Origin: Symsagittifera roscoffensis
Taxonomy: Eukaryota; Xenacoelomorpha; Acoela; Convolutidae
Length of the DNA: 64,000 nt
Direction of reading: 5' to 3'
Assembly (NCBI RefSeq): GCF_963678635.1
Contig: NW_026970972.1
Coordinates: 1-64,000 of the forward strand
The notes below the pieces were generated by a model. That model ran no database searches. It had not been told where the DNA came from and saw only the letters and a program-made list of their open reading frames with translations. Of this stretch, positions 48,738 to 58,199 are shown piece after piece (position 1 is the stretch's first letter; each line of letters begins with the position of its first letter). Made by a program: the position numbers and the translations under genes.

Positions 48738-49788
48738 TGACATTCGACCAGAATGGACGAAAAAGCAAGTTTCGAATTCAAAGCCGCTGACCTGGAAGAC
48801 TAATGATTTTAGCAGCTTAGCAACGCTATTTGAACGATTAGACAAATCGTGAAGGTCAGAATATTCTGGAAATTTGAATTTTTAAGAAATCGATTTGTGA
48901 TGTCCCCGAGAAATGATTGAAACGGCCATTTTAGAAGAGAATCGGACAATAGTAGCAGTGAAAACTAGTGCGAAAGAAATAGCGACTAACAACTGAAAAT
49001 TGTCAGAAACCTTTTCCGATTTATAACGATTGTGTCGCTACAATCGTTACAAAGCGATCCACACGAACGGTGAAAGGTGTTATGACGGCGTGTCGAGCCA
49101 TCCGGAAAGGAAATAAGAGCGTTATTGCCCCGGATTCCAGAATCTGGAGGGGTCTCGGGCCAAAGACTCAGGCTATTAGTTTAATAAAGACTCAGACTAT
49201 TAGTATAACAAATAGTGGTAACTATTTTAGCATGTAATTAAGTTAATTTGAGCCTTCTGGTCGAAGCCGGAAAGCAGTAACGTTTTTTTTCGACCCGATG
49301 TTAGAAAACCACCAAAAGAACTGGCTTTGATAGAGACTGTGAAAAGCAGGTAGAGCTTTGTTTAGACGCTGGCCTTTCGTTTTAGTACGTAGCTTTATTT
49401 TCCGTCGATATGTACTTCCGGGCGAAGGTTACATGTTGAGGTAGGGAGATTTTTATTTTGATCCATCTGGAATGGATCAAAGTTCCACTGTCTAATAAAA
49501 AGCAACTGTACGGACTGTCCCGACCCTGTTTTTAACGGCGTTCGCGTATTTTGGGTATTTTGAGACCTAAGCATGGGGACGTTACTATTTTCTAGAGTGG
49601 GGGGTATTTTGGTAGTGGTTTTCAAGCTGTAACGAGGGTTTCAGTCTCATGTCGCATGTGAACCAAAATGGCTCCGATCGTTCGAGGTAGAAAAACACAA
49701 GAGATAATGTCCCTGATTCTTGAGCCAATGGTTATAGGGCCTATTTTTCTTTTAGGGTCATACGTGACTTAAGTAGGCGACTGTTACA
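48738..49788 (+). repeat. Right LTR-type repeat (modules B and C)
   Basis: Module B (48,738-49,335) starts TGACATTCGACCAGAATGG as in the middle repeat. Module C (49,434-49,787) starts TGTTGAGGTAGGGAG, contains AATAAAAAGC and ends GGCGACTGTTAC, as in the left repeat. The final base before the flank is A, giving an end in CA by one reading. The flank resumes the interrupted tandem unit at once. Confidence 0.7.
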
Positions 49789-50712
49789 ATAAGATTAAGA
49801 AATGCTCTGCTTTCTCAGCGTGTGAGGAGAATTGATGATGGAAAAACACATTTTCTCTCGTTTTTTCTTCTCTGTTCAGAGACTGCTCGTCGTATCGGAT
49901 GGGAATTAAAGTAGTTTTTTGCCTCATTTTGCTGGATTTCTAACTGTTAAAATTTGCTAGTCATAAAACTTTCATGTATGAAAAATTTCTAAATTTACAC
50001 CTTCCATATATGAAAAAAAGCTAGTCATACGCTTTCCATATATGAAAAAATGCTTGTCATACAATTTCCATATCTGAAAAAGGCTCTTTTCCAGTTTCCC
50101 CCCACCTTTCGCAATACCGAGTTTTATGTTTGTTTTACGTGTTATTACGGCTAAATGGGTGATGTTAGGCTGTAAAGTATGATGAACAAATCTGTTCAGT
50201 TGTTGATTTGTTCACCACGCCAAATCTCATTGCATTAAGGTTAAGTAAGCTTTTCAAAGTTAAATTTGAAAGGGGGGAACTGGAAAAGAGCCATGAAAAA
50301 ATACTAATCATAAACCTTTCATGCTATTTTCTGTATGTATGGAATTGTATGGAAAGTGTATGACTAGCATTTTTCCATATATGGAAATTGTATTTTTGGT
50401 CAACCCGGGTATTCACGCTTACACGTTTTAACGCAGTTTAAAACATAAAAAGTCATTTAAAATTGTCTTTCATATATTGAAATTCAGAAAACATCAAGGG
50501 GAGAACTGGAAAAGAGCCCGATCGGACAATGTGAACAGTAATTTAAATTATAAAATTTACAGGTGGGGGGATGAAAATAGCCAAGCTATGATGTCAAAAC
50601 TTTTAATCATTCTGTAGCTTCTAAAATGAATTTCATTGGGCTAGATTTAGATGGTGGGGCTTTTAGTGACCGACTGCACAAATCATCCCTTTTTAAAATG
50701 GTAGATTAAGAA
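49789..50712. repeat. ~2-kb tandem repeat, unit 3, right half
   Basis: It continues from ATAAGATTAAGAAATGCTC exactly where units 1 and 2 have it, with the CTTTCTCAGCGTGTGAG block, the GCTAGTCATAC..CCATATATG cluster and the GGAACTGGAAAAGAGCC-type block (here also as an inverted insert near 50,080-50,295). It ends near GTAGATTAAG at 50,712. With 16,306-17,266 it adds up to about 1.9 kb, the normal unit length. Confidence 0.85.
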
Positions 50713-50862
50713 ATTGTATGGCTGGTATTTTGGCTCTATTTCCTACCCCCCCCCCCCCCCACCCCACCTCGTATGAGCATCAATTTTATGATGTAATGAG
50801 TGATTTTACAAGGTTAATTATGGAGACCAAATATGGCCCGATTAGGTCGCATGTCAATTTTC

Positions 50863-51062
50863 GGCTCTTTTTTCTTTTCCCCCCACCTCACACGAGCTTC
50901 AAAATATTACGGTAACGAGTGGTTTTACGAGGTTTAATATGAAGACCAAAATGTGTTTTTCGTGGCCTTTTTAGTCTGTATGTAAGTTTTCATAACAATC
51001 GGACAATGTGGTCAACAAATGTACATGTAAAAATTGCAGATGGGGAAAAGGAAAAAGAGCCG
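50863..51062. mobile_element. Small MITE-like element (family Q)
   Basis: It begins GGCTCTTTTTTCTTTTCCCC and ends GGGGAAAAGGAAAAAGAGCC: terminal inverted repeats of about 20 bp with one or two mismatches around about 160 bp. This is the clearest copy of the family. It abuts the lectin-like exon. Confidence 0.65.
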
Positions 51063-51075
51063 GTCTTCTTTTTAC

Positions 51076-51268
51076 CAAACCTTTTTCCGCAATAGTTCAT
51101 TGCGTCCTTGTAGTTTATTTGATCCATGGAGAAATGGAAACACCTTCCGTCTAAACCATCAATTTGACTGAAGTCATATGGACATATAGGGCACTGTGAG
51201 TCATCAATACATCTGATTCGTTGGAAAATCAGACAGAATAAAGCACTGAAAGCTGCAGTTCGGATCAT
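51076..51268 (-). CDS. C-type-lectin-like protein, first exon
   Basis: The minus-strand ATG has A at -3. The first 20 residues (MIRTAAFSALFCLIFQRIRC) look like a signal peptide. Then come CPICPYDFSQI, RCFHFSMDQINYKDAMNYC and GKRFG, which fit the start of a C-type lectin-like domain: the opening Cys pair, a Cys-[FY]-x-[FY] strand, and the first helix with the Ala-x-x-x-Cys pattern. A donor GTAAAA follows at 51,075, right at the start of helix 1, a usual intron site in this family. The product would be secreted and might bind carbohydrate or other ligands. The next exon is not adjacent: the interior beyond is repeats. The only matching piece is at 8,394-8,568 on the same strand. It may be functional, or a stranded exon. 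Confidence 0.6.
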
Positions 51269-51639
51269 GTTTTAACTTTGTTTTTGTATGATATGTATCG
51301 TATTCTGAGAATTGTATTTCAGTTTGTGAGCGTGCTCGGATTGAACGTGCTCTTCAACAAACAGCAAAAAAAATCAATAGGCCCCGCGATTGTATAACAT
51401 TTTAATCAAGTTAGACAAATCTGTGCTCTTCTCCAGCTCCCCCCACTTGATTTTTTCAGAAACTCACTTGACATACAACTGCACAGTAAAACTGAAAAAA
51501 TTTAATAAGAAGAAAATTACCAACATGAAATTTATCTCAGAGGGTCGATGACAATCACGAACTCGCCCGTGGAAATCTTATCAATAATAAAAATAATCAT
51601 AATAATAAGTCTATTCCGTTTGAACAATTTTTTGAGAAC
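51269..51639. other. Upstream of the lectin-like exon; no gene seen
   Basis: AT-rich. A promoter for the minus-strand lectin exon would be here. I see no convincing TATA box. A small block at 51,420-51,450 (GCTCTTCTCCAGCTCCCCCC) again resembles the repeat-family ends. Confidence 0.35.
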
Positions 51640-51820
51640 TTGAGCCCCCCCCCCCCAACTTGCAATTTTTAAAAAAAATATTTTTCTGTTCACATTTTCC
51701 GAATAACACAAGTATGACAAAACCTTTTCAGTATTCGCACTTAACCTTGTAAAAGACCTCGTTACACCATAAAAATTGAAGCTTACGTGAGGTGGGTGGA
51801 AAAAGAAAAAGAGCCCAATT
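51640..51820. mobile_element. Small MITE-like element (family Q), inverted copy
   Basis: It starts after a C-run (CCCCCCCCCCC, 51,646-51,656) and ends GGAAAAAGAAAAAGAGCCC. The interior matches other copies in reverse (CCTCGTTACACCATAAAAATT). Orientation is opposite to the copy at 50,863. Confidence 0.5.
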
Positions 51821-51889
51821 ACAGTTTGTAATTTTACGAGAGGGCTGAGAAAATGGAAAAGGTCCCAGAACGGATTTCGACAAATTTTT

Positions 51890-52441
51890 GGCTCTTTTTC
51901 ACTCACCTCCCCCCTCCTCGCACGAGCATCAATTTTAAGGTGTAACGAGTGGTTTTACAAGGTTAGTTAGGGACAACAAACAGGGGCGGATTTAGGGGGT
52001 GGGGGTTGGACGCCCCCCTCCCCCCTACCCCCTCAGGGATTCGAACCCCTGCCAACCCAAAGGGTCCCCCCTTAGGTACTTTTTAAGAAATCCATTTTTG
52101 GCCCACCGACCCTAAAAATTTTCTAAAGGCGCCTTCGGCACCAATATATACTAACTTTGAGGGGAAGCGCGCGCCAAAAAAAACGCGACTTTTTTGTCAA
52201 AATTTTCCAAAAAGTGCCCAAAAACGGCTTTTTTGACTTGTTTTTTCAAAAGACCGTCAAAATTTTCGAAAATTTTTTGAAAATTCGCACCCCCTCGAGA
52301 AAATCCTAGATCCGCCCCTGACACACAAATATGTTTGCCATGGCATTATTAGTCTCTATGTCATTTTTCTTAACAATTGAAAAATGTGAACTAGTTTTTC
52401 AATTGTAAAACTTTACAGGTTGGGGGAAAGGAAAAAGAGCT
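51890..52441. mobile_element. Family Q copy interrupted by a hAT-like MITE
   Basis: It begins GGCTCTTTTTCACTCACC and ends GGGGGAAAGGAAAAAGAGC. The interior CGAGCATCAATTTTAAGG..TGTAACGAGTGG is shared with other copies. It is split at 51,981-52,320. Confidence 0.6.
51981..52320. mobile_element. hAT-like MITE, 340 bp
   Basis: Terminal inverted repeats CAGGGGCGGATTTAGG and CCTAGATCCGCCCCTG. The CAGGGGCGGAT..-type end is typical of hAT elements. No transposase. The flanks ACAACAAA and ACACACAA are an imperfect match to an 8-bp target duplication. The interior is C-rich on the left, with GGATTCGAACCCCTGCC, which looks like a pol III B box, and A/T-rich on the right. Confidence 0.8.
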
Positions 52442-53035
52442 CACTCACCCCCTCCCCTCCCCCCCTCATATTTGATTTCAATTTTAAAAAGCAATTTTAC
52501 GTTGTCATAAAATAATGAAATTTCGCATGGTGAACAAATTAACTTTTGTGCACAAATTTGTTCTTCAGACCTTATATCATAATTTCATGCATTTAGCCTT
52601 CATAACACGCACAAAAAGAATACCTATACTTTGAAAAAGGGGGAAAACGGAGAATAATTAAAATTTTTGTTTGATTAAAACAGGTTTGAGGAAAAAGTAT
52701 GGGGTTTGATTTTTGAAAAAAAGGTTTTAGTTTTTTGGACGCTTTAGAAAATTTTCCAATTTGCTCAGAAAAATCGTTTTTTAAAAAAAAAAACTGCCGC
52801 TTTTTTAATAATATCAATGAAAGGAACGCCTAGTCTCTTTTCAACAATCCTCACATTTTAAAGCCTTCGAAAAAGAATGTGAAAGGTTTATTTCACTCAA
52901 ACTTTTGGTTTAATTTTTGGGTTAAATTAACCTGCCAAAATTGTTGAAAGTACAGAACACAGAACAAGTTGTGGAAATCTCTCCTGAGAAAGTTTGTGGA
53001 AAACGAGTTTGCCCAAAACTTTTTTGAGCAAAAAA
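52442..53035. other. Repeat fragment then AT-rich sequence, no gene
   Basis: 52,450-52,620 is a diverged copy of the TTTGAAAAG..CAGCGTAACATCA block of the tandem unit. From about 52,620 the dispersed repeats stop and low-copy-looking sequence begins. Confidence 0.5.
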
Positions 53036-53191
53036 ATGGCTCTCGTAGAAGTCAAGTTTTCTTTTTTAATCGTGATTTCACACTTTTTGTGTTTTTTCGG
53101 AAACTTCTTGTGCGAATCTGAGCTTTCGGATTTATTGGATAGAACTCCCCTGCATTATCGGATACACCCAAATCCTACACCTTTTTTCTGA
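53036..53191 (+). CDS. Candidate first exon with signal-peptide-like start
   Basis: ATG at 53,036 preceded by AAAAAA, so A at -3. The 51 residues start MALVEVKFSFLIVISHFLCF, a hydrophobic leader ending near CES, which would be a plausible signal peptide or membrane anchor. The polar remainder SELSDLLDRTPLHYRIHPNP runs to a stop at 53,191. There is no clear donor inside, so it could be a short secreted peptide or chance. It precedes other exon-like pieces on the same strand. Confidence 0.3.
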   Translation: MALVEVKFSFLIVISHFLCFFGNFLCESELSDLLDRTPLHYRIHPNPTPFF

Positions 53192-53458
53192 AAAACTTCG
53201 ACTCTTCTCGAACACTAGCTCTCCAAACCTAAGATTTTGGGTTCAGCGGGTTGAGAAACATACGTGAATTTCCTCTGCATAAATGGCTAGGCCCAAGATT
53301 TTTTACGCTCAAATTGAGCCCTTGGTATGTTCTCTTTGTTGCCCGTTTTGTAGAAATAGTTTGTGATTTCCATCGAACTTTTTCATGTATTATCTAAGGT
53401 TTAAAAAAAAACAACATAGTGCAGAAAACTTCTCTTTATAAACGGTTAAGTAATAAAA

Positions 53459-53637
53459 ATGAATAAAGAAATATGGACTTCAAAAAAAGCCGGTTTCTGG
53501 GAAAGTTTTAAGTTTCTGGAGTAAGTACAAAAATCAGGTTGAGCAACTTTTTGCCTTTTAAGATAACTTGATTTTAATTTTTAGTTGCTATCATCTTTTG
53601 GAAATCTTTCTCCAAAGCTTCTGCTTTTTAATGCTAA
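53459..53637 (+). CDS. Two candidate exons around a 64-nt intron
   Basis: ATG at 53,459 opens 62 nt (MNKEIWTSKKAGFWESFKFL), ending at GA|GTAAGTAC. The intron (53,521-53,584) ends AATTTTTAG. The second exon continues in phase with CYHLLEIFLQSFCFLMLS and can end at AA|GTGAGC (53,637); the reading frame stays open beyond it into more hydrophobic residues. Donor and acceptor are both good and the phase joins, which is the best single splice pair I found here. The product would be an N-terminal stretch leading into a membrane segment. Unknown gene. Confidence 0.35.
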
Positions 53638-54266
53638 GTGAGCTCTTCTGGTCTGTTTTTTGGTTGATATTATTATTTCACATCAGTTTTCTACTTAATT
53701 CGATGTGATTTGAACAATTTTGCAGCAAAAAGTTTTTGTAGTTTTGATGTGAAATTCTTTTCTATACCCAAAATACCTAATAAACAAAAGCCGTTTTCTC
53801 AAGCTTGAGTTCAAGGGTTGAAAACGATATCCTAAAAAATCATTAGCTTTGTAATTTATTCTGACATTATGAATTTTTTCCCATATTTTGTATACTCAGT
53901 TGTTATCCACAAGATGTTAGCCGCAGAGCCAATCATGCTGTGAAGTTCAAAGTTTTGACTGGCCCTGAAATCTTGAAACTTTTAACCCTGAAATTAAGGC
54001 TTAACCGCTTATGCCCACCACCAGTTTTTTTGATTGAACGCTCAAACTAACAACTGAAGTGATAATTTTCAAGAAGCATCGAAAAGTTTCCAATAATGGA
54101 GCAAAATTCGAAAAAAAATGTTTTTTCGATTCAAAATGCTATTAGTACTCGAAAAATTGTAAATAGTAGCCCCTGATGACTGGAGGTCTTTCAACTTTTT
54201 TGTTTTGAATAAACATTTGATAACTATTTTCCGATAAAGGTCTTTTTTACAGCAATTCGGCTGTAG

Positions 54267-54379
54267 CCGCTTGCGAGGATAGGATTACCCCAACCTGTTC
54301 CTTCGATTGAACCTATAAATCCAGATTTAGAGAGGATTGTTTTTGAGGAAAGCAAGTGTTACAGCACATCATGTTTCAG
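54267..54379 (+). CDS. Candidate internal exon
   Basis: It is bounded by CTGTAG and by CAG|GTAGAT. One frame is open across 113 nt, reading PLARIGLPQPVPSIEPINP, then DLERIVFEESKCYSTSCF. Both edges and the non-repetitive residue mix speak for an exon; two cysteines suggest an extracellular segment. I could not find the exons that join it in phase. Confidence 0.35.
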
Positions 54380-56151
54380 GTAGATTCCTGTAAGATTTTG
54401 AGATTTGAGCTAATTGAAAACAACATCTTTTTCTGATACATTTTTTCTGTACAATTATCCCTCAGCGCATTTAAGATCAAAAATGAGACTTTTGCATGTG
54501 ATAAAGCTCTTATAAGACTTGATTGCTTGATTCAGTTCAAGTTGGAGAGAATTTGTCTATTTGCCGCACATATTTTACAAGGACGGAATGAATCGAGGTG
54601 TATTTGATCCAAATCGGTCATAACGGAAAATTTGAAACCCTTAGTTATTCAAACTAATATCTGTGGTAAGTCATCAACTTAAGTTTCAAGTTAAAGCGTT
54701 AGTAGCTTTATATGCATCAGAGAAATTGGTCAAAAACGGCTACTTCCAAGGTCGGAGTTTTAATGAAAGAAAAACACAACGAGCTCATATAGCCCGACAC
54801 TTCTTTCGGTCGTCGGAAAGATAGTTAACCTAACCGTCTTGTATGTATTTGAGCTGCGTGATTCTCCGTAAAAGTTTCACAAGGTTTGATTGAACAGTTT
54901 TCTCTAGAGGGCACTCTACGGAAAAAAAAACAATTGTTTACCTGATGTTTTTCGTTATAAGCAAACACCTTTAGTTTAAAGCAAAGCCATTTAGTTGGCC
55001 TTCAGCAGTGTTTGGCGCATTTTTATGTTTCAATTTTAACAAAAAATTCTGGAAAGTCAAACTAGCTAATAAGTGTTAAGACTTGGGTCATATGATAACC
55101 TAATATGACCAATTAGCATGATTTCAAATTGGACCAGCTTTGCGTGCGGGATGGTATTTCATATTCCGCTTTCAGCTTTATCAAAAAGCCTTCAAAGTTT
55201 TGAAACATAGCCAGAAACTGTTAGAAAATAGACAGAAACAAAAAAACTGAATCGTTTTTTTTTAATGAAAAATCTTGTTTCGAATGTCAAACTTTGAATT
55301 TATTTGAGTTTCAAGATCAGTTTTTAATGGATACTTTTTTAAAAAAAACTAACTAATTTAAGGTAAAAAAAATCTCATTTTATAATAATCAATTTTGATA
55401 GGTTTATAATAGATTATAATCGATTATAATCGATTATAATGGATGGTAATGATATAAAAATTACTAGGATTAAAATCCATTTTTGATGGATTATGATAGA
55501 TTATTTTTGTAATTTTATAGACACTGAATATGAAATGACAATAAAATCGATTATTATCCATGGAACTCCAGTTCGGGATTTGAACAACAAAACTTGGCAT
55601 TATCATATATCTAAAACACAAATCATACATTAGATGTGAAAAAGCATGAAAATCTGACTTGTTTCGTTTAGCAGTTGATTTTCATTTTGTCATTAAAAAT
55701 TTTTGGGCTTCTATCATCAGAAGAAATAAAACCGTAACTTCCAAATTGAAGGACCGGCTCTTTTATCATTTTTCGTTCTAGTTTAAAGTTAACATCAAAA
55801 AATTACACCTAGGCGCCCAGAAAACTTTTTGTCGCCAGCAATCAAGACTTTATTCACGAATGAAAGATCTTCATTTTCTGATAGTATTTTTCTTGTTGTT
55901 TTTTTTTGGAAAAATGAACAAAAAACAGTTTCCTTCTTCTAATTCAATAGTAGAAAAAAACCACTAGAAAAAAACCATCAGAAACCAAAACTGATCTTTC
56001 GTGAGTGTGAATTCGCATTACCTGCGTTGTTAAAAAACAAACAACTTTTTTGCGCAAAAAAACCATTTCGATTGAAAAATTCCAAAAAGCGGATAATGCC
56101 TAATCAAACTGCTCTCTGAAAAACAAACTTGTACAATCATTGTTTTCTTAG
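54380..56151. other. Probable intronic or intergenic sequence
   Basis: AT-rich, with no exon I trust. The only repeat is the 10-bp tandem near 55,411. There is a possible donor CTGTG|GTAAGT at 54,666 without an identified exon before it. Confidence 0.35.
55411..55450. repeat. Short 10-bp tandem of a palindromic unit
   Basis: Four adjacent units of CGATTATAAT with changes at the edges. GATTATAATC is its own reverse complement, so the tract can cross-pair. Related ATTATAATC/GATTAT words recur to 55,560. Confidence 0.8.
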
Positions 56152-56392
56152 TTTTGCCAGGTTTTTGAAGGTACACATTCAGCCGAGAGATTTTGAAAAT
56201 ACGAAAGAAAGTGACGATCAGAAAGACCGTCCAAGCAAACTTGACAACCGGTCACACCAAACAAACCTGAAAGATCTTCTGAAAAAAGCTGAGTACGTGC
56301 GGTGCGATTCAATTTCCATAAATGTGATGAGCTCTTGTGTAACAAATACCAGAGAGTTTATAGCAAGAAACAATAAACTGTTTTTCAGCTGA
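56152..56392 (+). CDS. Candidate exon, Cys-containing
   Basis: After TTTTCTTAG the frame is open for 80 codons: VHIQPRDFENTKESDDQKD, SKLDNRSHQTNLKDLLKKAE, CDSISINVMSSC, NTREFIARNN. The residue mix is protein-like, with two cysteines 11 residues apart. A donor is uncertain (weak candidates GTGTAAC and GTAACAA near 56,337). It may be the extracellular loop of the gene that ends at 57,288. Confidence 0.3.
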
Positions 56393-56531
56393 TTTTCCTC
56401 CCTCAAATTTAAAGTGACTCGCTCAAAATTTTAAAGCAAAAGTGCGTAAGGTTGGGAAATATTTTAAGGGCGCACTGAATACCGTTTTAAGTGCAAAAAT
56501 GGTAGTCGTGTTGAAAAACAAGTTTCAATAG

Positions 56532-56607
56532 TTGTGCCAAAACATAACTACGCAGAATTGAAGCACAAAAAGTTCAAGAAGATCTTAATCGAAAGCCGCG
56601 TGAACAG
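56532..56607 (+). CDS. Candidate 76-nt exon
   Basis: Bounded by TTTCAATAG and AACAG|GTAATA. One frame is open: VPKHNYAELKHKKFKKILIE then SRVN. It is basic and helical. Its end phase joins in frame to the exon at 57,048 (acceptor TCAATTAG), giving ..SRVN-R-NCFYP... Confidence 0.35.
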
Positions 56608-57047
56608 GTAATAGTTCAAAATTAACTCTCAACATCTGTACGCAAAATCTACTTTTTACAAATATATTATTCTTTAGAAAACCTTTTTAATAAAAAAAGT
56701 GATACTTGTTGTTTTTAAGAAAAAAAGTGATAATAATAAAAAAATTGAAATTTTTAATTTGAAAAGCCTAAGTTTTGACTCGAATCGAGGGAGGCAATTT
56801 TCTTACAAGGAGCCGGTGATGACCATTTTTTAACCATCAAAACCATCCCGATTTTGGATGCCGAAAACCCGAAAGAATTAACAATACAGTTTTGCCGTGT
56901 TTTTCATGAATCAAATTCAAATATGCTAACAACCTTCAAAATTGGCATGAAAACATGTCGGATCATTAAAAAGACTGACAGTTAGTGGAAACTTCTTGGT
57001 TACAATTGTTAAGTTCGTTTTCGTTTGCAGTTTGAAATGTCAATTAG

Positions 57048-57288
57048 AAACTGTTTTTATCCGATTGCAATTGAAAATGCAGTTTCAGACATGGTATTTC
57101 CACTCGCAAATCACTTGGGAGTAGTCGTAGCAGTTTTGATCGTTGAGACCTTCGCCTCCAGGGCTTCCATTTACGCATGTCTCAATCTTTTTAACTATTC
57201 ACAAACAAAACATGCATTACGAGGCCAAATTATTAAAAAGATAGACATACAAATACCGTATGCGGTATTTGTTCTAATTCAGACCTGA
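57048..57288 (+). CDS. Candidate terminal exon with membrane segment, tetraspanin-like
   Basis: Acceptor TCAATTAG (or TTTGCAG at 57,030). It is open to TGA at 57,286 with NCFYPIAIENAVSDMVFPL, LGVVVAVLIVETFASRASIY and a polar tail of about 35 residues. The Cys ahead of a membrane helix of the form LG(V)nLIxE, followed by small residues and a Cys, resembles the last loop and fourth membrane segment of tetraspanins, including the conserved acidic residue. The hallmark CCG loop motif was not found in an exon, so this is a resemblance only. The tail has no AATAAA nearby; a TIR element begins 38 bp after the stop. Confidence 0.35.
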
Positions 57289-57325
57289 AACAATATGTTT
57301 TCCAAACTTTTTCTATGAGTCATTA

Positions 57326-58199
57326 CCCGAGTTGACCAAAAATGCTGATCATGCAATTCCATAAGTACAGAAAAAAGCATGAAAAGTCTATGATTAGTGA
57401 TTTTTTATATATGGAAATTGTATGACTAGCCTTTTTCCATGAACTAAAAATATTGGTTTTTTACATTTTAATTTCTCAAAGTTTTTCGGTTGTGTTCGCG
57501 ACTGAACACAAATGACAAAAACCTTGCTAACTCAAAGTTAAATAACCAAACGTTTGACATTCTCCCATTAAAAATACATCGGAAAGAGGCTGAAACTTCT
57601 CAGTTCTGACTTACACAAATAATACAACGAAAATATCAAACTTTCAACCTTTGGCAAAAATTCTCAGAGATGGTTATTTCTAAAATTTCAAATTACCAGA
57701 CATTGATCAAAGCATACATAAACAAACCATAGAAAAGGAAGAAGAGTTTTTAGCGTTTTTGATAAAAAAACTTATAAAGTGAAGAGGAAAAAAATGTCCA
57801 ATATTACGTTATACACAAAAAAATTGATTTTGCATGTCAGTTTTTTTTCAAAATTGTTTGTTTGAATACAAATATCAATTTGCAGTTGAAAAAACACAAA
57901 AAGACATTTTGGGGCAACTTCAAAAACACTCAGAAAGTTTTTTGTTGTCGCCATCAAAAAATGCTGCTCACACATTTTTCATATATGGAAAATGTATGAT
58001 TTGCATTTTTTTGACCAAAAAAATGTTTTTTATAAGTACGATACACCGATTCTTATGCAAAACAAGAAAAAAAATTCTTGGAAATTTCGATCACACCATT
58101 TTAGCGAAATTTATGAAATTTCTATGATTTGTATTTTTTCATAGTTTTAGTTTATTGAATTGTATGATTAGCATTTTTGGTCTATGGAGGTCAACCCGG
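57326..58199. mobile_element. ~0.87-kb non-autonomous TIR element, copy 2 (inverted)
   Basis: It starts CCCGAGTTGACCAAAAATGC and ends CATTTTTGGTC..GGTCAACCCGG. Its interior is the reverse complement of copy 1 (9,190-10,273); for example, ATTACGTTATACACAAAAAA at 57,803 pairs with the TTTTTTGTGTATAACGTA stretch near 9,732. It is about 200 bp shorter than copy 1. No coding capacity. Confidence 0.75.

Larger units (their letters stand above)
17267..49788 (+). mobile_element. 32.5-kb complex of two Ty3/Gypsy-like fossils in tandem
   Basis: The left flank ends CCCCCTAGGAT and the right flank starts ATAAGATTAAG; together they restore the sequence found uninterrupted at 11,365-11,390 and 15,395-15,420. 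The order inside is: LTR-type repeat, leader, E1 coding part, LTR-type repeat, leader, E2 coding part, LTR-type repeat, all plus strand. E1 and E2 are related but clearly different at the protein level, so this is not one element copied twice. An element array sharing a middle LTR, or one element beside another after recombination, would give this order. Both are broken. The terminal module shared by left and right repeats (18,715-19,067 and 49,434-49,787) differs at roughly 5% of sites by my reading, with its last 200 bp nearly identical. Confidence 0.8.

Noticed and set aside
52593-52817. Minus-strand 74-codon open stretch (KKRQFFFLKNDF...)
   Set aside because: Low-complexity Lys/Phe from A and T runs; no start context or splice signals.
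53931-53966. QSCCEVQSFDWP resembling the tetraspanin CCG loop
   Set aside because: The frame ends at once in TGA and no plausible donor precedes it; kept only as a remark in the finding on the spliced gene.
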